Origin: UBA685 sp049890215
Lineage (GTDB): Bacteria; Pseudomonadota; Alphaproteobacteria; Puniceispirillales; Puniceispirillaceae
Direction of reading: 5' to 3'
Assembly (NCBI GenBank): GCA_049890215.1
Contig: JBMHBX010000012.1
Span: forward strand, 65,500-129,499
Length of the DNA stretch: 64,000 nt
Shown: positions 16,706 through 25,116 of the stretch, one piece after another
Layout of the letters: every line of letters begins with the position of its first letter
Position numbering within the stretch: the first letter of the stretch is position 1
Notes under the pieces: model-generated
What the model saw: only the letters and a program-made list of their open reading frames with translations
The model's database searches: none
Told to the model about the DNA's origin: nothing
Translations under genes and position numbers: made by a program

Positions 16706-18509
16706 CATGATCTCCTGTCTGGTTATCTGCCTCTTGCCCTAATTGAGACAAAAACAAACTTTGCCGGTCAGATCTGTTCTTGGTCACCAATTCACGCAAA
16801 GCCGGCATATCCTGAGAGAATTGCGTGCGATACATCCATAAATTGCCTAAGACGGCTTTGACATAAATACGTGTTTCTCTGGCCGGAATAGATTCGATAA
16901 ACATCATAATATCATCTTTATGATTCATCTTTTTCAGCCATTTATTCAAATTGCCAGGCCCGCCATTATACGCTGCCAGCATTTTGGCAATATTATGATC
17001 AATGATTGGCTCTTTGAAAAGATGCTCAATATAACGCTGACCAAGAGAAATATTAAAAGCAGGATCATATAATTTATAGCGTTTGGTTGTCCGCAATTTC
17101 CGATCTTTGGTGATAAAGGCAGCGGTTGCCGGCATGATTTGCATCATGCCTGCTGCTTTGGCACGGCTTTTGGCTCCTGCTGAAAAACCTGATTCCTTGC
17201 GGATAATGGCATATAGCAAAGCTTCATCTAAATAAAAATCTGTTTCCAGAGACAGGCGCGGATACAGGCCCCCGAATATTTCTTCACCTGTCTGAAAGCG
17301 ATGATAATCTGCTAATCTGAAAGCAAGATCAGCCATACCATTTTCAACAGAAAATGAAATCAGCTCACGGCGCAAATTCTCTGGCATATCATTATACAGA
17401 TATCTGATTTCACGCGCCGCCTCATGCTGATTATCAATTTGCAGCATGGCCAATGCGCGCCTGCCGCCCTTATGGCGCATAAGCCATTCCACAACCTTCT
17501 CCTGAGAGGCAGGCAGGGAAAAATCAACCTCATAAGACTGACCTGAAATTTGCATTGCCATCATGCCATAAAAAGAAGACGGATAAGATAAGGTAATATC
17601 AAGATAGCGCATTGCCTCTTCGATATCTTTATCTCTCATGGCCGCCCGATAAGACCAAAATCCGGCACCGGCTCGCAAAGGCGCAGGTGCCTCTTCTATC
17701 TCTGCCAATGTGGTGAAAAAACTCTTTGCAAGTGCATATTGCCCTGAACGCCATGCCCCAAGGCCACCTGCCCAATATCCCATCCATGCCTTATCTCTGC
17801 CAGCGCCAATCGCATGACGCGCGGTGCGGATGGCTTTTTGATCAAGGCCAAAGATAAAATAAGCATGAGCAATCTCACCAAGCAATTGCGCCTCTTCAAG
17901 CTTGGTCAGATATTTCAGGCTTGATCTCTCCATCAGATACGCTTTACCGGCGGTTGGCGCTCTGCTTCTGATAAAGCGGCGCACTTTTGAGGCAATCGCC
18001 CGTGTCTGGCGCGGCGAGACACGCCCTGCTGTAGAGGCAGGAATCTGCGCACGATAACTATGAAGATTGGAATGGCCAATTCCGTTCAGATAGCCCTTTT
18101 TCGGCGCTTTCGGTGATTTTGCGCCTGCCGGTTTGCGCTTTTTGGCAAGCCAGCTTATCCGGCTTGCTGCCGGATGATCAGAATAATGGCTTAGCCATTG
18201 TGATAATTCTTTGAAGCTTGAACGCCAGGCAGTCGGATGCAGATATTTTTGTGATAATACATGCCCCATTAATAGAGGGTTTTCGACTTTGGCAATAACC
18301 TTGGCAGCCTGCTTTATGTTTCCGTCTTCTTGCAGGGCGAAAATCTGTTTGTAATAACCAACATCTTTATCAGACAGGATATCAAAAGATGCCATAGCCT
18401 GCCTGGGCGCCATCATCTGAGACGCACATATCACTGTGGCAACCAACACCGCTTTGCAAAACAGGGCCACATTATATTGCCGAAACCACATCTTTTTATG
18501 ACACCACAT
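16695..18509 (-). CDS. Soluble lytic murein transglycosylase (SLT domain)
   Basis: A 604-residue secreted enzyme that cleaves peptidoglycan glycan strands to 1,6-anhydro ends. A basic start and hydrophobic stretch (about residues 14-40, ending near QAMA-SFD) look like a cleavable signal peptide. A long alpha-helical superhelix region follows. The catalytic SLT domain starts near residue 430, with AIIRKESGF carrying the catalytic glutamate, then AKAAGMMQIMPATA and MLAAYNGGPGNLNKW. The organisation matches Slt70-like enzymes. A weak GGAAA precedes the ATG. The 3' end overlaps moaB. Confidence 0.93.
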   Translation of the reverse strand: MWCHKKMWFRQYNVALFCKAVLVATVICASQMMAPRQAMASFDILSDKDVGYYKQIFALQEDGNIKQAAKVIAKVENPLLMGHVLSQKYLHPTAWRSSFKELSQWLSHYSDHPAASRISWLAKKRKPAGAKSPKAPKKGYLNGIGHSNLHSYRAQIPASTAGRVSPRQTRAIASKVRRFIRSRAPTAGKAYLMERSSLKYLTKLEEAQLLGEIAHAYFIFGLDQKAIRTARHAIGAGRDKAWMGYWAGGLGAWRSGQYALAKSFFTTLAEIEEAPAPLRAGAGFWSYRAAMRDKDIEEAMRYLDITLSYPSSFYGMMAMQISGQSYEVDFSLPASQEKVVEWLMRHKGGRRALAMLQIDNQHEAAREIRYLYNDMPENLRRELISFSVENGMADLAFRLADYHRFQTGEEIFGGLYPRLSLETDFYLDEALLYAIIRKESGFSAGAKSRAKAAGMMQIMPATAAFITKDRKLRTTKRYKLYDPAFNISLGQRYIEHLFKEPIIDHNIAKMLAAYNGGPGNLNKWLKKMNHKDDIMMFIESIPARETRIYVKAVLGNLWMYRTQFSQDMPALRELVTKNRSDRQSLFLSQLGQEADNQTGDHDGT

Positions 18510-18617
18510 AATTCAGTCTTATTTCCTGCCAGACGACATCTCATATCCGCGTCTCTTTTATGAGGCAATCACAAAGCTGGATCAATTGAAAATCGCCCGG
18601 GTGAAAATCGCGCGGGC

Positions 18618-18638
18618 ATAAGGATAAAATATCCTTAT
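18618..18638. repeat. 9-bp hairpin over the UDG stop codon
   Basis: ATAAGGATA and TATCCTTAT form a perfect 9-bp stem with an AAA loop, covering the UDG stop codon (18635-18637). There is no U-run on the minus strand, so it is more likely an mRNA 3'-end stabiliser than an intrinsic terminator. Two imperfect copies of GAAAATCGCSCGGG lie just beyond, at about 18586-18616. Confidence 0.35.
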
Positions 18639-19555
18639 CCATTTGCCATTTTTTTGCGCAACCGGACCAAATCCTGAAACGCAAGAGACTTATGATGAGG
18701 TGAGCGCAATAAATAACCCGGATGAAGACAAGGCAATAATGGCAGGGCCTTCTCAGTTTTTGGCAAAATACGTGGCTGATAATCATGAAATGCGCCGCGC
18801 AGTTTCATAATACCAGTCTCAGTCTCAAGCAATGTCTTTGCCGCTGTACCGCCAAGCGCTAAAATAATATCAGGTGCCACAAGCTCAATATGCTTTTCCA
18901 CAAAAGGGCGCATCATCGCCGTTTCTTCAGCGGTTGGCGTCCTGTTACCCGGCGGGCGCCATGGCATGATATTGGCAATATAGACAGATGATCTGTCAAG
19001 ACCGACCGCCGCCAGCATTTGATCAAGCAACTGGCCGGCATTGCCAACAAAGGGCACGCCCATGCGATCTTCATCTTTGCCGGGTGCCTCACCAATTATC
19101 ATCACAGATGCCTCAGGATTACCATCACAAAAGACAAGATTGCTTGCAGTGCGTTTCAGCTCACACCCTTCAAAAGCTGCAAGCGCCTCTTTAAGAGCGC
19201 TCACATTCGTGATATTTGCCACAATATCATGAGCTGACGAAACAGAGTCAGGTTGGGCACTTTGTGATGTCTCAGCGCGGGCCACAGAGCTTTGTTGTGC
19301 CGGTACCACCTCAGATATCTTTGATTGTCCGCCTGTTGTCTCTGGCGCTACTATTTTTGGCCCCGTAATCTCTGGCCCCGTAATCTCTGACCCCGTAATC
19401 TCTGACCTTGTAATCTCAGCCAGAGAGACCTGCCAGGAAGAGCGATCTGAGACATCATCAAGCAACACTTCATCACAGCCCATTTCCACCTGCCAAGAAA
19501 GTGACTGTATCAGGTCAGTTTTTGTCGTCTGTTTGATTGTCAATGCGGCTTCCAT
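18635..19555 (-). CDS. Uracil-DNA glycosylase, family 4-like
   Basis: A 306-residue DNA-repair enzyme. The C-terminal 190 residues carry GEAPGKDEDRMGVPFVGN (motif A), WRPPGNRTPTAEE, LALGGTAAKTLL and LHPGYLLRSP (motif B), as in family-4 uracil-DNA glycosylases. The first 115 residues are a low-complexity linker with an EITG-type tandem repeat encoded by a 15-bp minisatellite. Only two cysteines, in GCELKR and VFCDG, are near the usual Fe-S positions, and the family's cysteine before PF is a methionine, so a complete 4Fe-4S ligand set is not evident. Confidence 0.85.
   Translation of the reverse strand: MEAALTIKQTTKTDLIQSLSWQVEMGCDEVLLDDVSDRSSWQVSLAEITRSEITGSEITGPEITGPKIVAPETTGGQSKISEVVPAQQSSVARAETSQSAQPDSVSSAHDIVANITNVSALKEALAAFEGCELKRTASNLVFCDGNPEASVMIIGEAPGKDEDRMGVPFVGNAGQLLDQMLAAVGLDRSSVYIANIMPWRPPGNRTPTAEETAMMRPFVEKHIELVAPDIILALGGTAAKTLLETETGIMKLRGAFHDYQPRILPKTEKALPLLPCLHPGYLLRSPHHKSLAFQDLVRLRKKMANG
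19365..19419. repeat. 15-bp in-frame minisatellite in the UDG linker
   Basis: Three consecutive 15-bp units (GTAATCTCTGGCCCC and one- to three-base variants) start at 19365, 19380 and 19395, and a degenerate fourth starts at 19410. Read on the minus strand they encode a five-residue peptide unit of EITGP/EITGS type. The period is a multiple of three, so gain or loss of units would keep the frame. Confidence 0.85.
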
Positions 19556-19680
19556 CTGGCATTTTTTTATTTGAGTATTTTATCTAATGGTGACATAGAC
19601 AGAACACAGGGTAAATTCAATAATACAATGTGATGGTTGTCCTATATATTGTAAAGCTTTGCGCCGTTATGAAAAACAAA

Positions 19681-19695
19681 TGATGATCATTATCA
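19681..19695. promoter_or_regulatory. Fur-box-like 7-1-7 site before ETF-QO
   Basis: TGATGATCATTATCA matches the Fur 7-1-7 consensus TGATAATNATTATCA at 13 of 14 fixed positions (A to G at position 5). It ends 25 nt before the ETF-QO ATG, within the promoter or leader. Iron-responsive control would make sense for an Fe-S flavoprotein. Confidence 0.5.
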
Positions 19696-19720
19696 CAAGA
19701 AAGTCAGAAAAGGGTTAATT

Positions 19721-21361
19721 ATGGAACGTGAATCCATGGAATTTGATGTTGTGATTGTTGGCGGTGGCCCGTCCGGCCTGTCTGCGGCTATCAGATTGAA
19801 ACAACGTGCAGCAGAAGAAGGCAAATCTGTTGAAGTATGCCTGATTGAAAAAGGCAGCGAAATTGGTGCCCATATTCTGTCAGGCGCTGTTCTGGAACCA
19901 CGCGCTCTCAATGAGCTGATACCTGACTGGCAGGAAAAAGGCGCGCCTCTTGATACGCCTGTGAAAACAGATAAATTCATGTTCCTGACGCAATCTGGTC
20001 AGTTCCAGCTGCCAACCCCGCCACAAATGAATAATCATGGCAATTATATCATTTCGCTTGGGAATTTTTGTCGCTGGCTTGCTGAACAGGCTGAATCCCT
20101 TGGTGTTGAGATTTATCCCGGCTTTCCGGCAGCGCATGTTATCCATGATGATAACGGGGCCGTCATCGGTGTTGGCACAGGCGATATGGGTGTTGGCAAA
20201 GATGGTGAAAAAACAGATAATTATATGCCTGGCATGGATTTGCTTGGCAAACAGGTCATCTTTGCCGAAGGCTGCAGAGGCCATCTGACCAAAGGCTTAT
20301 TTGAAACTTTTGATTTGCGTGAAGGCAAAGACCCTCAGACTTATGCCATTGGTATCAAAGAATTATGGGATATTGATCCTGCCAAATCAAAGCCGGGGAC
20401 TGTATGGCATTCAGTGGGATGGCCTTTATCAACAGACACCTATGGCGGCTCATTTTTATATCATCTAAATGGCAATCAGGTGGCTGTTGGCTATGTGGTT
20501 GGTCTTGATTATTCAAATCCACATTTATCACCTTTCGAAGAATTCCAGCGCTTTAAGACTCATCCGAAAGTCAGAGATGTTTTCGAAGGCGGACGCCGTG
20601 TGTCTTATGGCGCGCGCGCTCTGAATGAAGGCGGGTTCCAGTCAGTGCCAAAATTAACCTTCCCTGGCGGTTGTCTGGTTGGGTGTACAGCCGGCTTTTT
20701 GAATGTGCCAAAAATCAAAGGCACCCATACCTCAATGAAATCTGGCATGCTTGCTGCTGATGCCGTCTTTGATGTGGTCACAAATGACGCAGCAACAGCA
20801 GGTAGTGAGCCTGTCTCTTACGCACAAAAGATTGAACAATCCTGGCTGTGGAAAGAGTTATATAAAGTACGCAATATCCGCCCGTCATTTAACAAAGGCT
20901 TGTGGGTTGGCATGGCCTATTCAGCGCTTGATACCTATATTTTGCGCGGCAATGCACCATGGACTTTCTCTCATCACGCTGATCACACAAATTTGAAACC
21001 AGCTGATAAGGCACCAAAAATCGCTTATCCAAAGCCTGATAATATTGTCAGCTTTGATCGCAATTCATCTGTCTATCTGTCCGGGACAAATCATGAGGAA
21101 AATCAGCCTGTGCATTTGCGACTCAAAGACAGCTCTGTGCCGGTAGCCCATAATCTGGCGCTCTATGATGCACCGGAACAACGCTATTGTCCGGCAGGTG
21201 TCTATGAAATTGTGCGTGATGAAAATGGCGACAACCCTGCTTTGCAAATTAATGCGCAAAATTGTGTACATTGCAAAACATGCGACATTAAAGATCCGAC
21301 ACAAAATATTCAATGGGTCACACCAGAAGGGGGCGGCGGGCCAAATTATCCTAATATGTAG
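19721..21361 (+). CDS. Electron transfer flavoprotein-ubiquinone oxidoreductase
   Basis: A 546-residue inner-membrane-associated enzyme passing electrons from ETF (fatty-acid and amino-acid dehydrogenases) to ubiquinone. The FAD motif FDVVIVGGGPSGLSAAIRLK is N-terminal; GAHILSGAVLEPRAL and the central GCTAGFLNVPKIKGTH are characteristic. The C-terminal domain carries the 4Fe-4S ligands in CPAGVYEI and NCVHCKTCDIKDP, ending in GGGGPNYPNM. Length matches mitochondrial-type ETF-QO. AAGGG precedes the first ATG by 6-7 nt; a second in-frame ATG lies five codons on. A Fur-like box lies just upstream. ETF itself is not in the window. Confidence 0.97.
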   Translation: MERESMEFDVVIVGGGPSGLSAAIRLKQRAAEEGKSVEVCLIEKGSEIGAHILSGAVLEPRALNELIPDWQEKGAPLDTPVKTDKFMFLTQSGQFQLPTPPQMNNHGNYIISLGNFCRWLAEQAESLGVEIYPGFPAAHVIHDDNGAVIGVGTGDMGVGKDGEKTDNYMPGMDLLGKQVIFAEGCRGHLTKGLFETFDLREGKDPQTYAIGIKELWDIDPAKSKPGTVWHSVGWPLSTDTYGGSFLYHLNGNQVAVGYVVGLDYSNPHLSPFEEFQRFKTHPKVRDVFEGGRRVSYGARALNEGGFQSVPKLTFPGGCLVGCTAGFLNVPKIKGTHTSMKSGMLAADAVFDVVTNDAATAGSEPVSYAQKIEQSWLWKELYKVRNIRPSFNKGLWVGMAYSALDTYILRGNAPWTFSHHADHTNLKPADKAPKIAYPKPDNIVSFDRNSSVYLSGTNHEENQPVHLRLKDSSVPVAHNLALYDAPEQRYCPAGVYEIVRDENGDNPALQINAQNCVHCKTCDIKDPTQNIQWVTPEGGGGPNYPNM

Positions 21362-21382
21362 CCCTGCCATTTTGTCATTTTA

Positions 21383-23194
21383 ATGGTACAAAATACTGAC
21401 ACATCCACCGCTATCAGCGCACAGGCACGTCAAAAAATACCTTCTTTTTTGACGTCTGTGATGGCGGCAGGATGTGTCATTTTTTTATCAGGCTGCGCGC
21501 CTTCTGTTCAACAATCACCCTCAGCGGCTCTTGCGCCAGCTAAAGAGCCTGCACCTCTTAGCAAAAGTTTATCAAGTAATTTTCTGATGGCACGCCACGC
21601 TGTCTATGGCAATGATTTGCCGTCTGCGACTGATTTTTTCACCAAATCTCTTGTGCTTGATGATTCAAACCTGTCTTTGTTGCGCCATTCTTTTCTAACG
21701 CAATATCAGTCAGGTAATATTGAACAGGCCGCTGAGATTGCGCGGCGCATGGAATCATTAAATTTTACCATGCCACTTGCCTCAGAACCTGCCTTAATTG
21801 AGGCTGTATTAAGCAAGGACTGGCAGGCAGTGATCGCCTTATCAGATTTGTTATCTCAATCTGATACCTCTGTTATCATAGCAGGGGTCGCACGTGCATG
21901 GGCGCTTTTTGCCATCGGTCAATTTGACGGTGCCTATGCGCAAATGTCTGAAACTGCCTTGCTGTTGCAAAATGATGTTGGGCTGACACCTGCTTTTATG
22001 GAATTACAGATTGCGCATTTGTTTGAGCTTGCAGGCGATAAGCAGGAGGCAAAATCATCTTTGGATAATTTGGCTTTGCTTGATAATTATCCCCCTCATA
22101 TTCAGCTGTCTATCGCCTCTGCCTATCATCGTCTTGGCGAAGCGCAAAAGGCAAAAGACATCATCGCGGCGCATTTATCACCAAGCTTTGATAAAACAGC
22201 CATCATCACAGCTTTTGAAAATAACAGCTCAGCCCTGATCGCCCCTATGACGATTGAGCGCGGATTGGCGCACTCTTTGCTTGATACAAGCTGGCTTGAT
22301 TCAGAAAAATCCATCCGTTCATTATTACTGGCACGCGCCCAGCTTGCGTTAATCATTGCCCCCGGTTTTGATGCAGCGCATTTCGTCATTGCCCAGGAAT
22401 ATTTGGCCCTTGGGCAACATAAGCCTGCAAAGGCGCACCTCAATATGATTGCTGCCAGAAGCGCTTATTATCTGCCTGCACAGCTTGTCATGATCTCTTA
22501 TCTCAGGCGATCTGACAAGCTGGATGAAGCGCTTTTACTTGTTCGAGATTTACGCCTGGCGCTTGCGCAAAATGCGCGCTTATTGCTTTTGGAAGCTGAT
22601 ATGTTGCGATCAATTGGTGACTGCGCAAACGCTCTGCCCTTATATAAAGACCTCATTGCCGGCGCCTTTGATAATGCACGCTTGCATCGCAATATCGGCA
22701 TTTGCCTTGAAAGAACTGCCACAACACAAGCTGAGATGGATGAAGCAGAGCGCTATTTTTTATCGTCTCTTGATCAGAATCCAGATGATGCCTTTACCTT
22801 AAATTATCTTGGCTATTGGTATGCTGACAGCAACCGGAATCTTGATAAGGCGATTGACTATATCCAAAAAGCAGTTGAACTGCGCCCGTCATCTGGTTTT
22901 TTCGCTGACAGCCTTGGATGGGTCTATTTTCGCTTACAACGCTATAATGACGCAATTGAATGGCTTGAAAAAGCCATACAGCTTGAGCCTCTTGATCCTA
23001 TCATCACAGAACATTTAGGAGACGCCTATTGGATTGTCGGGCGCCATTTTGAAGCCATTTATAAATGGCAACACGCAAAGGATCGCGCTGATGATACGAA
23101 GATGACAGAGCGGCTTGAAAAAAAGCTTGATGAAGCTCTCAAATTTAAGACAGATCCGACAAGTGATCCCTTGTCACATAATGACAATTTATAA
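21383..23194 (+). CDS. TPR-repeat lipoprotein
   Basis: A 603-residue predicted lipoprotein. A hydrophobic segment around residues 20-38 ends in a lipobox (FLSGC), giving lipidation at about residue 37. The rest is helical TPR repeats; the clearest are near the C-terminus, with FTLNYLGYWYADSN, SGFFADSLGWVYFRLQRYNDAIEWLEKAI and EHLGDAYWIVGR. Proteins like this are common in alphaproteobacteria just before ispE and are thought to act as scaffolds at the outer membrane, without a proven function. The stop overlaps the ispE start by 1 nt (TAATG), so the two are coupled. Confidence 0.85.
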   Translation: MVQNTDTSTAISAQARQKIPSFLTSVMAAGCVIFLSGCAPSVQQSPSAALAPAKEPAPLSKSLSSNFLMARHAVYGNDLPSATDFFTKSLVLDDSNLSLLRHSFLTQYQSGNIEQAAEIARRMESLNFTMPLASEPALIEAVLSKDWQAVIALSDLLSQSDTSVIIAGVARAWALFAIGQFDGAYAQMSETALLLQNDVGLTPAFMELQIAHLFELAGDKQEAKSSLDNLALLDNYPPHIQLSIASAYHRLGEAQKAKDIIAAHLSPSFDKTAIITAFENNSSALIAPMTIERGLAHSLLDTSWLDSEKSIRSLLLARAQLALIIAPGFDAAHFVIAQEYLALGQHKPAKAHLNMIAARSAYYLPAQLVMISYLRRSDKLDEALLLVRDLRLALAQNARLLLLEADMLRSIGDCANALPLYKDLIAGAFDNARLHRNIGICLERTATTQAEMDEAERYFLSSLDQNPDDAFTLNYLGYWYADSNRNLDKAIDYIQKAVELRPSSGFFADSLGWVYFRLQRYNDAIEWLEKAIQLEPLDPIITEHLGDAYWIVGRHFEAIYKWQHAKDRADDTKMTERLEKKLDEALKFKTDPTSDPLSHNDNL

Positions 23195-24081
23195 TGCCTC
23201 ATCTATCCGCCACTCAGATTGCGCCTGCAAAAATCAACTTAACCCTTCAAGTCACTGGCAGAGATGAGGCAGGGTATCATCATCTTGAATCAGTTACCTG
23301 TTTTGCCGCATTTGGTGATCATCTGACCATCACCCCATCTGACAAAGAGCTTATCATTGACACCAAAGGCCCCTTTGCATCAGCTCTGGAGGCGGCAGGC
23401 GGAGATAATCTTGTAGCGCGCGCCATCGCGTTAGCCTCACAAATTCATGATACGGCGCCTTTTTATCATGTCACCATCGACAAACAGATCCCGCTTGGTG
23501 GTGGTCTTGGCGGTGGCAGCGCTGATGCGGCGGCCATGTTGCGCTACTTGAGTGATGACTGGCCTGAACAGGCGCGCCGGCAATTGCGTGAAAATGCCCT
23601 TCGCCTTGGCGCAGATGTGCCTGCCTGTTTTGACAGCCATATACAAATCATGAGCAAAAAAGGCGAGGAGGCAAATTGGCTGACACTGTCTGAAAACAGG
23701 CCCTATTTGCTGATTGCCAATCCTGGCTGTCATGCAGATACGGCGGCCGTATTTGCCGCATTTGCCAAATCTGGCGCGCCTTTCTCGCACCCTCAGTCAG
23801 ACAGATTAACACAGCTTGTTGCCACAGGCGCCTGGCGCGATTTATGTGCCATCGGCAATGATTTAACCAAAACTGCCACAGGCTTATATCCTGCCATTGG
23901 TGATCTGCTTGATGAAATCACCGCCATAGGCGCACATTGCCAGGATGATTTTCTGGGCGCTAATATGAGTGGCAGTGGCGCAAGCTGCTATGCTCTTTTT
24001 ACAGATGAATCCTCAGCGTCTTTTATGCACACAAAGCTTTTGCAAAAAGGGATATGGGCAAAAATCTCTCATTTTTTCTGA
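23194..24081 (+). CDS. ispE: 4-diphosphocytidyl-2-C-methyl-D-erythritol kinase
   Basis: A 295-residue GHMP kinase acting in the MEP route to isoprenoid precursors. APAKINLTLQVTGRDEAGYH is the N-terminal signature, PLGGGLGGGSADAAAML near residue 105 is the ATP-binding glycine loop, and MSGSGASCYALF near the C-terminus is the third GHMP motif. Its length is typical. The ATG shares a base with the upstream lipoprotein stop. A tRNA-Gln gene follows 123 nt later. Confidence 0.95.
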   Translation: MPHLSATQIAPAKINLTLQVTGRDEAGYHHLESVTCFAAFGDHLTITPSDKELIIDTKGPFASALEAAGGDNLVARAIALASQIHDTAPFYHVTIDKQIPLGGGLGGGSADAAAMLRYLSDDWPEQARRQLRENALRLGADVPACFDSHIQIMSKKGEEANWLTLSENRPYLLIANPGCHADTAAVFAAFAKSGAPFSHPQSDRLTQLVATGAWRDLCAIGNDLTKTATGLYPAIGDLLDEITAIGAHCQDDFLGANMSGSGASCYALFTDESSASFMHTKLLQKGIWAKISHFF

Positions 24082-24204
24082 GCCATTTTTAAGGATGGAA
24101 AATCTGGGTTAAAAAAGTTGGACATTTTTGTTGCAACAATTCGATAAGATAGTTATGTATTCTCACCAACACAGATTTAACGATCATGTGTCCTGACAGG
24201 TTCT

Positions 24205-24279
24205 TGGGGCGTGGCCAAGTGGTAAGGCATCGGTTTTTGGTATCGTGTATCGTAGGTTCGAATCCTACCGCCCCAGCCA
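24205..24279 (+). tRNA. tRNA-Gln (TTG)
   Basis: Cloverleaf with acceptor TGGGGCG pairing CGCCCCA, anticodon loop TTTTGGT giving anticodon TTG (reads CAA and, by wobble, CAG), T loop TTCGAAT in a GTAGG/CCTAC stem, discriminator G and encoded CCA at 24277-24279. The anticodon stem has one G-U pair and a U-U apposition at its top (27-43), slightly unusual. A minus-strand open frame over this gene is a well-known false call. Confidence 0.96.
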
Positions 24280-24312
24280 ACCTTTTCATCTTTTTTTGCG
24301 AAAATGAGTATG

Positions 24313-25029
24313 CTACTGGTTATCCTCAGCTAGCCTGTAGCCATCTTGCGCTGTGACAATCACAGGGTGCGCTGTCAGCCGTGCCAGCTTCTGGCGCAAA
24401 CGATAAATATGCGTCTCAAGCGTATGTGTTGTCAGCCCTTTTTGAAATCCCCAAATCTCAGACAACATTTGCTCTCTGCCTACCACCTCTGGCGCTTGTT
24501 TATTCAACAGCTTTAAGACCATTGTTTCTTTTTCGGTCAAGATAACCTTCACACCTGTTTTGCGACATGAAATCGTCTTCAGACCCGGCACAAAATCAAG
24601 ACCTGTAATATCAAATGGCGCATCATCAGATAATTTATGCTGGCGTAAATGCGTTTTCATACGTGCCAGCAATTCACCCATCCGCATAGGTTTTGCGATA
24701 TAATCATTGGCGCCTGCCTCTAACCCTTTGATGATATCACTCTCAGAATCCTGCCCTGTCAGCATAAGGATTGGTTTATCAAATCCCTTTTGACGCAATC
24801 TGCGGCACACATCAAACCCGCTCCCATCAGGCATTTGAACATCAAGCAAAATCATATCAGGTGCAAAATCGGCAAGGCTTTCATAAGCTGCCTTGCAACA
24901 ATCTGCCTCAAAAATATAAGACAGGCCCTCATCTTCGAATTGTTGACGCAAGACAGCGCGCAACGCTTCATCATCATCAACAATCATCAAACGCACACTT
25001 GCTGATAAATTTGAAGATGAGGCTGTCAT
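24313..25029 (-). CDS. OmpR-family response regulator
   Basis: A 238-residue two-component regulator. The receiver domain (residues 13-125) has the acidic cluster VDDD at 17-20, the phosphorylation site D63 in MILLDVQMPDGSG, T91 in MLTGQD and K113 in YIAKPM. The C-terminal winged-helix domain has LTEKETMVLKLLN and THTLETHIYRLRQKL. The partner histidine kinase is not in the window, so this is an orphan regulator locally. It is divergent from ribA across an 87-nt gap. Target genes are unknown. Confidence 0.93.
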   Translation of the reverse strand: MTASSSNLSASVRLMIVDDDEALRAVLRQQFEDEGLSYIFEADCCKAAYESLADFAPDMILLDVQMPDGSGFDVCRRLRQKGFDKPILMLTGQDSESDIIKGLEAGANDYIAKPMRMGELLARMKTHLRQHKLSDDAPFDITGLDFVPGLKTISCRKTGVKVILTEKETMVLKLLNKQAPEVVGREQMLSEIWGFQKGLTTHTLETHIYRLRQKLARLTAHPVIVTAQDGYRLAEDNQ

Positions 25030-25116
25030 TTCGTCATCCTTTAGGCTAAATCTTTCACTCAGAATAGAATATGCTATGAATAAAGTGCAAGAGATTAGGC
25101 AAAATAAGGCAGCGAC

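Noticed and set aside
24089..24289. Minus-strand open frame containing GAVGFEPT
   Set aside because: It is the antisense of the tRNA-Gln gene; this peptide is a well-known false gene call over tRNAs.
25030..25116. FMN riboswitch before ribA
   Set aside because: The gap is only 87 nt and lacks the conserved RFN element sequences.
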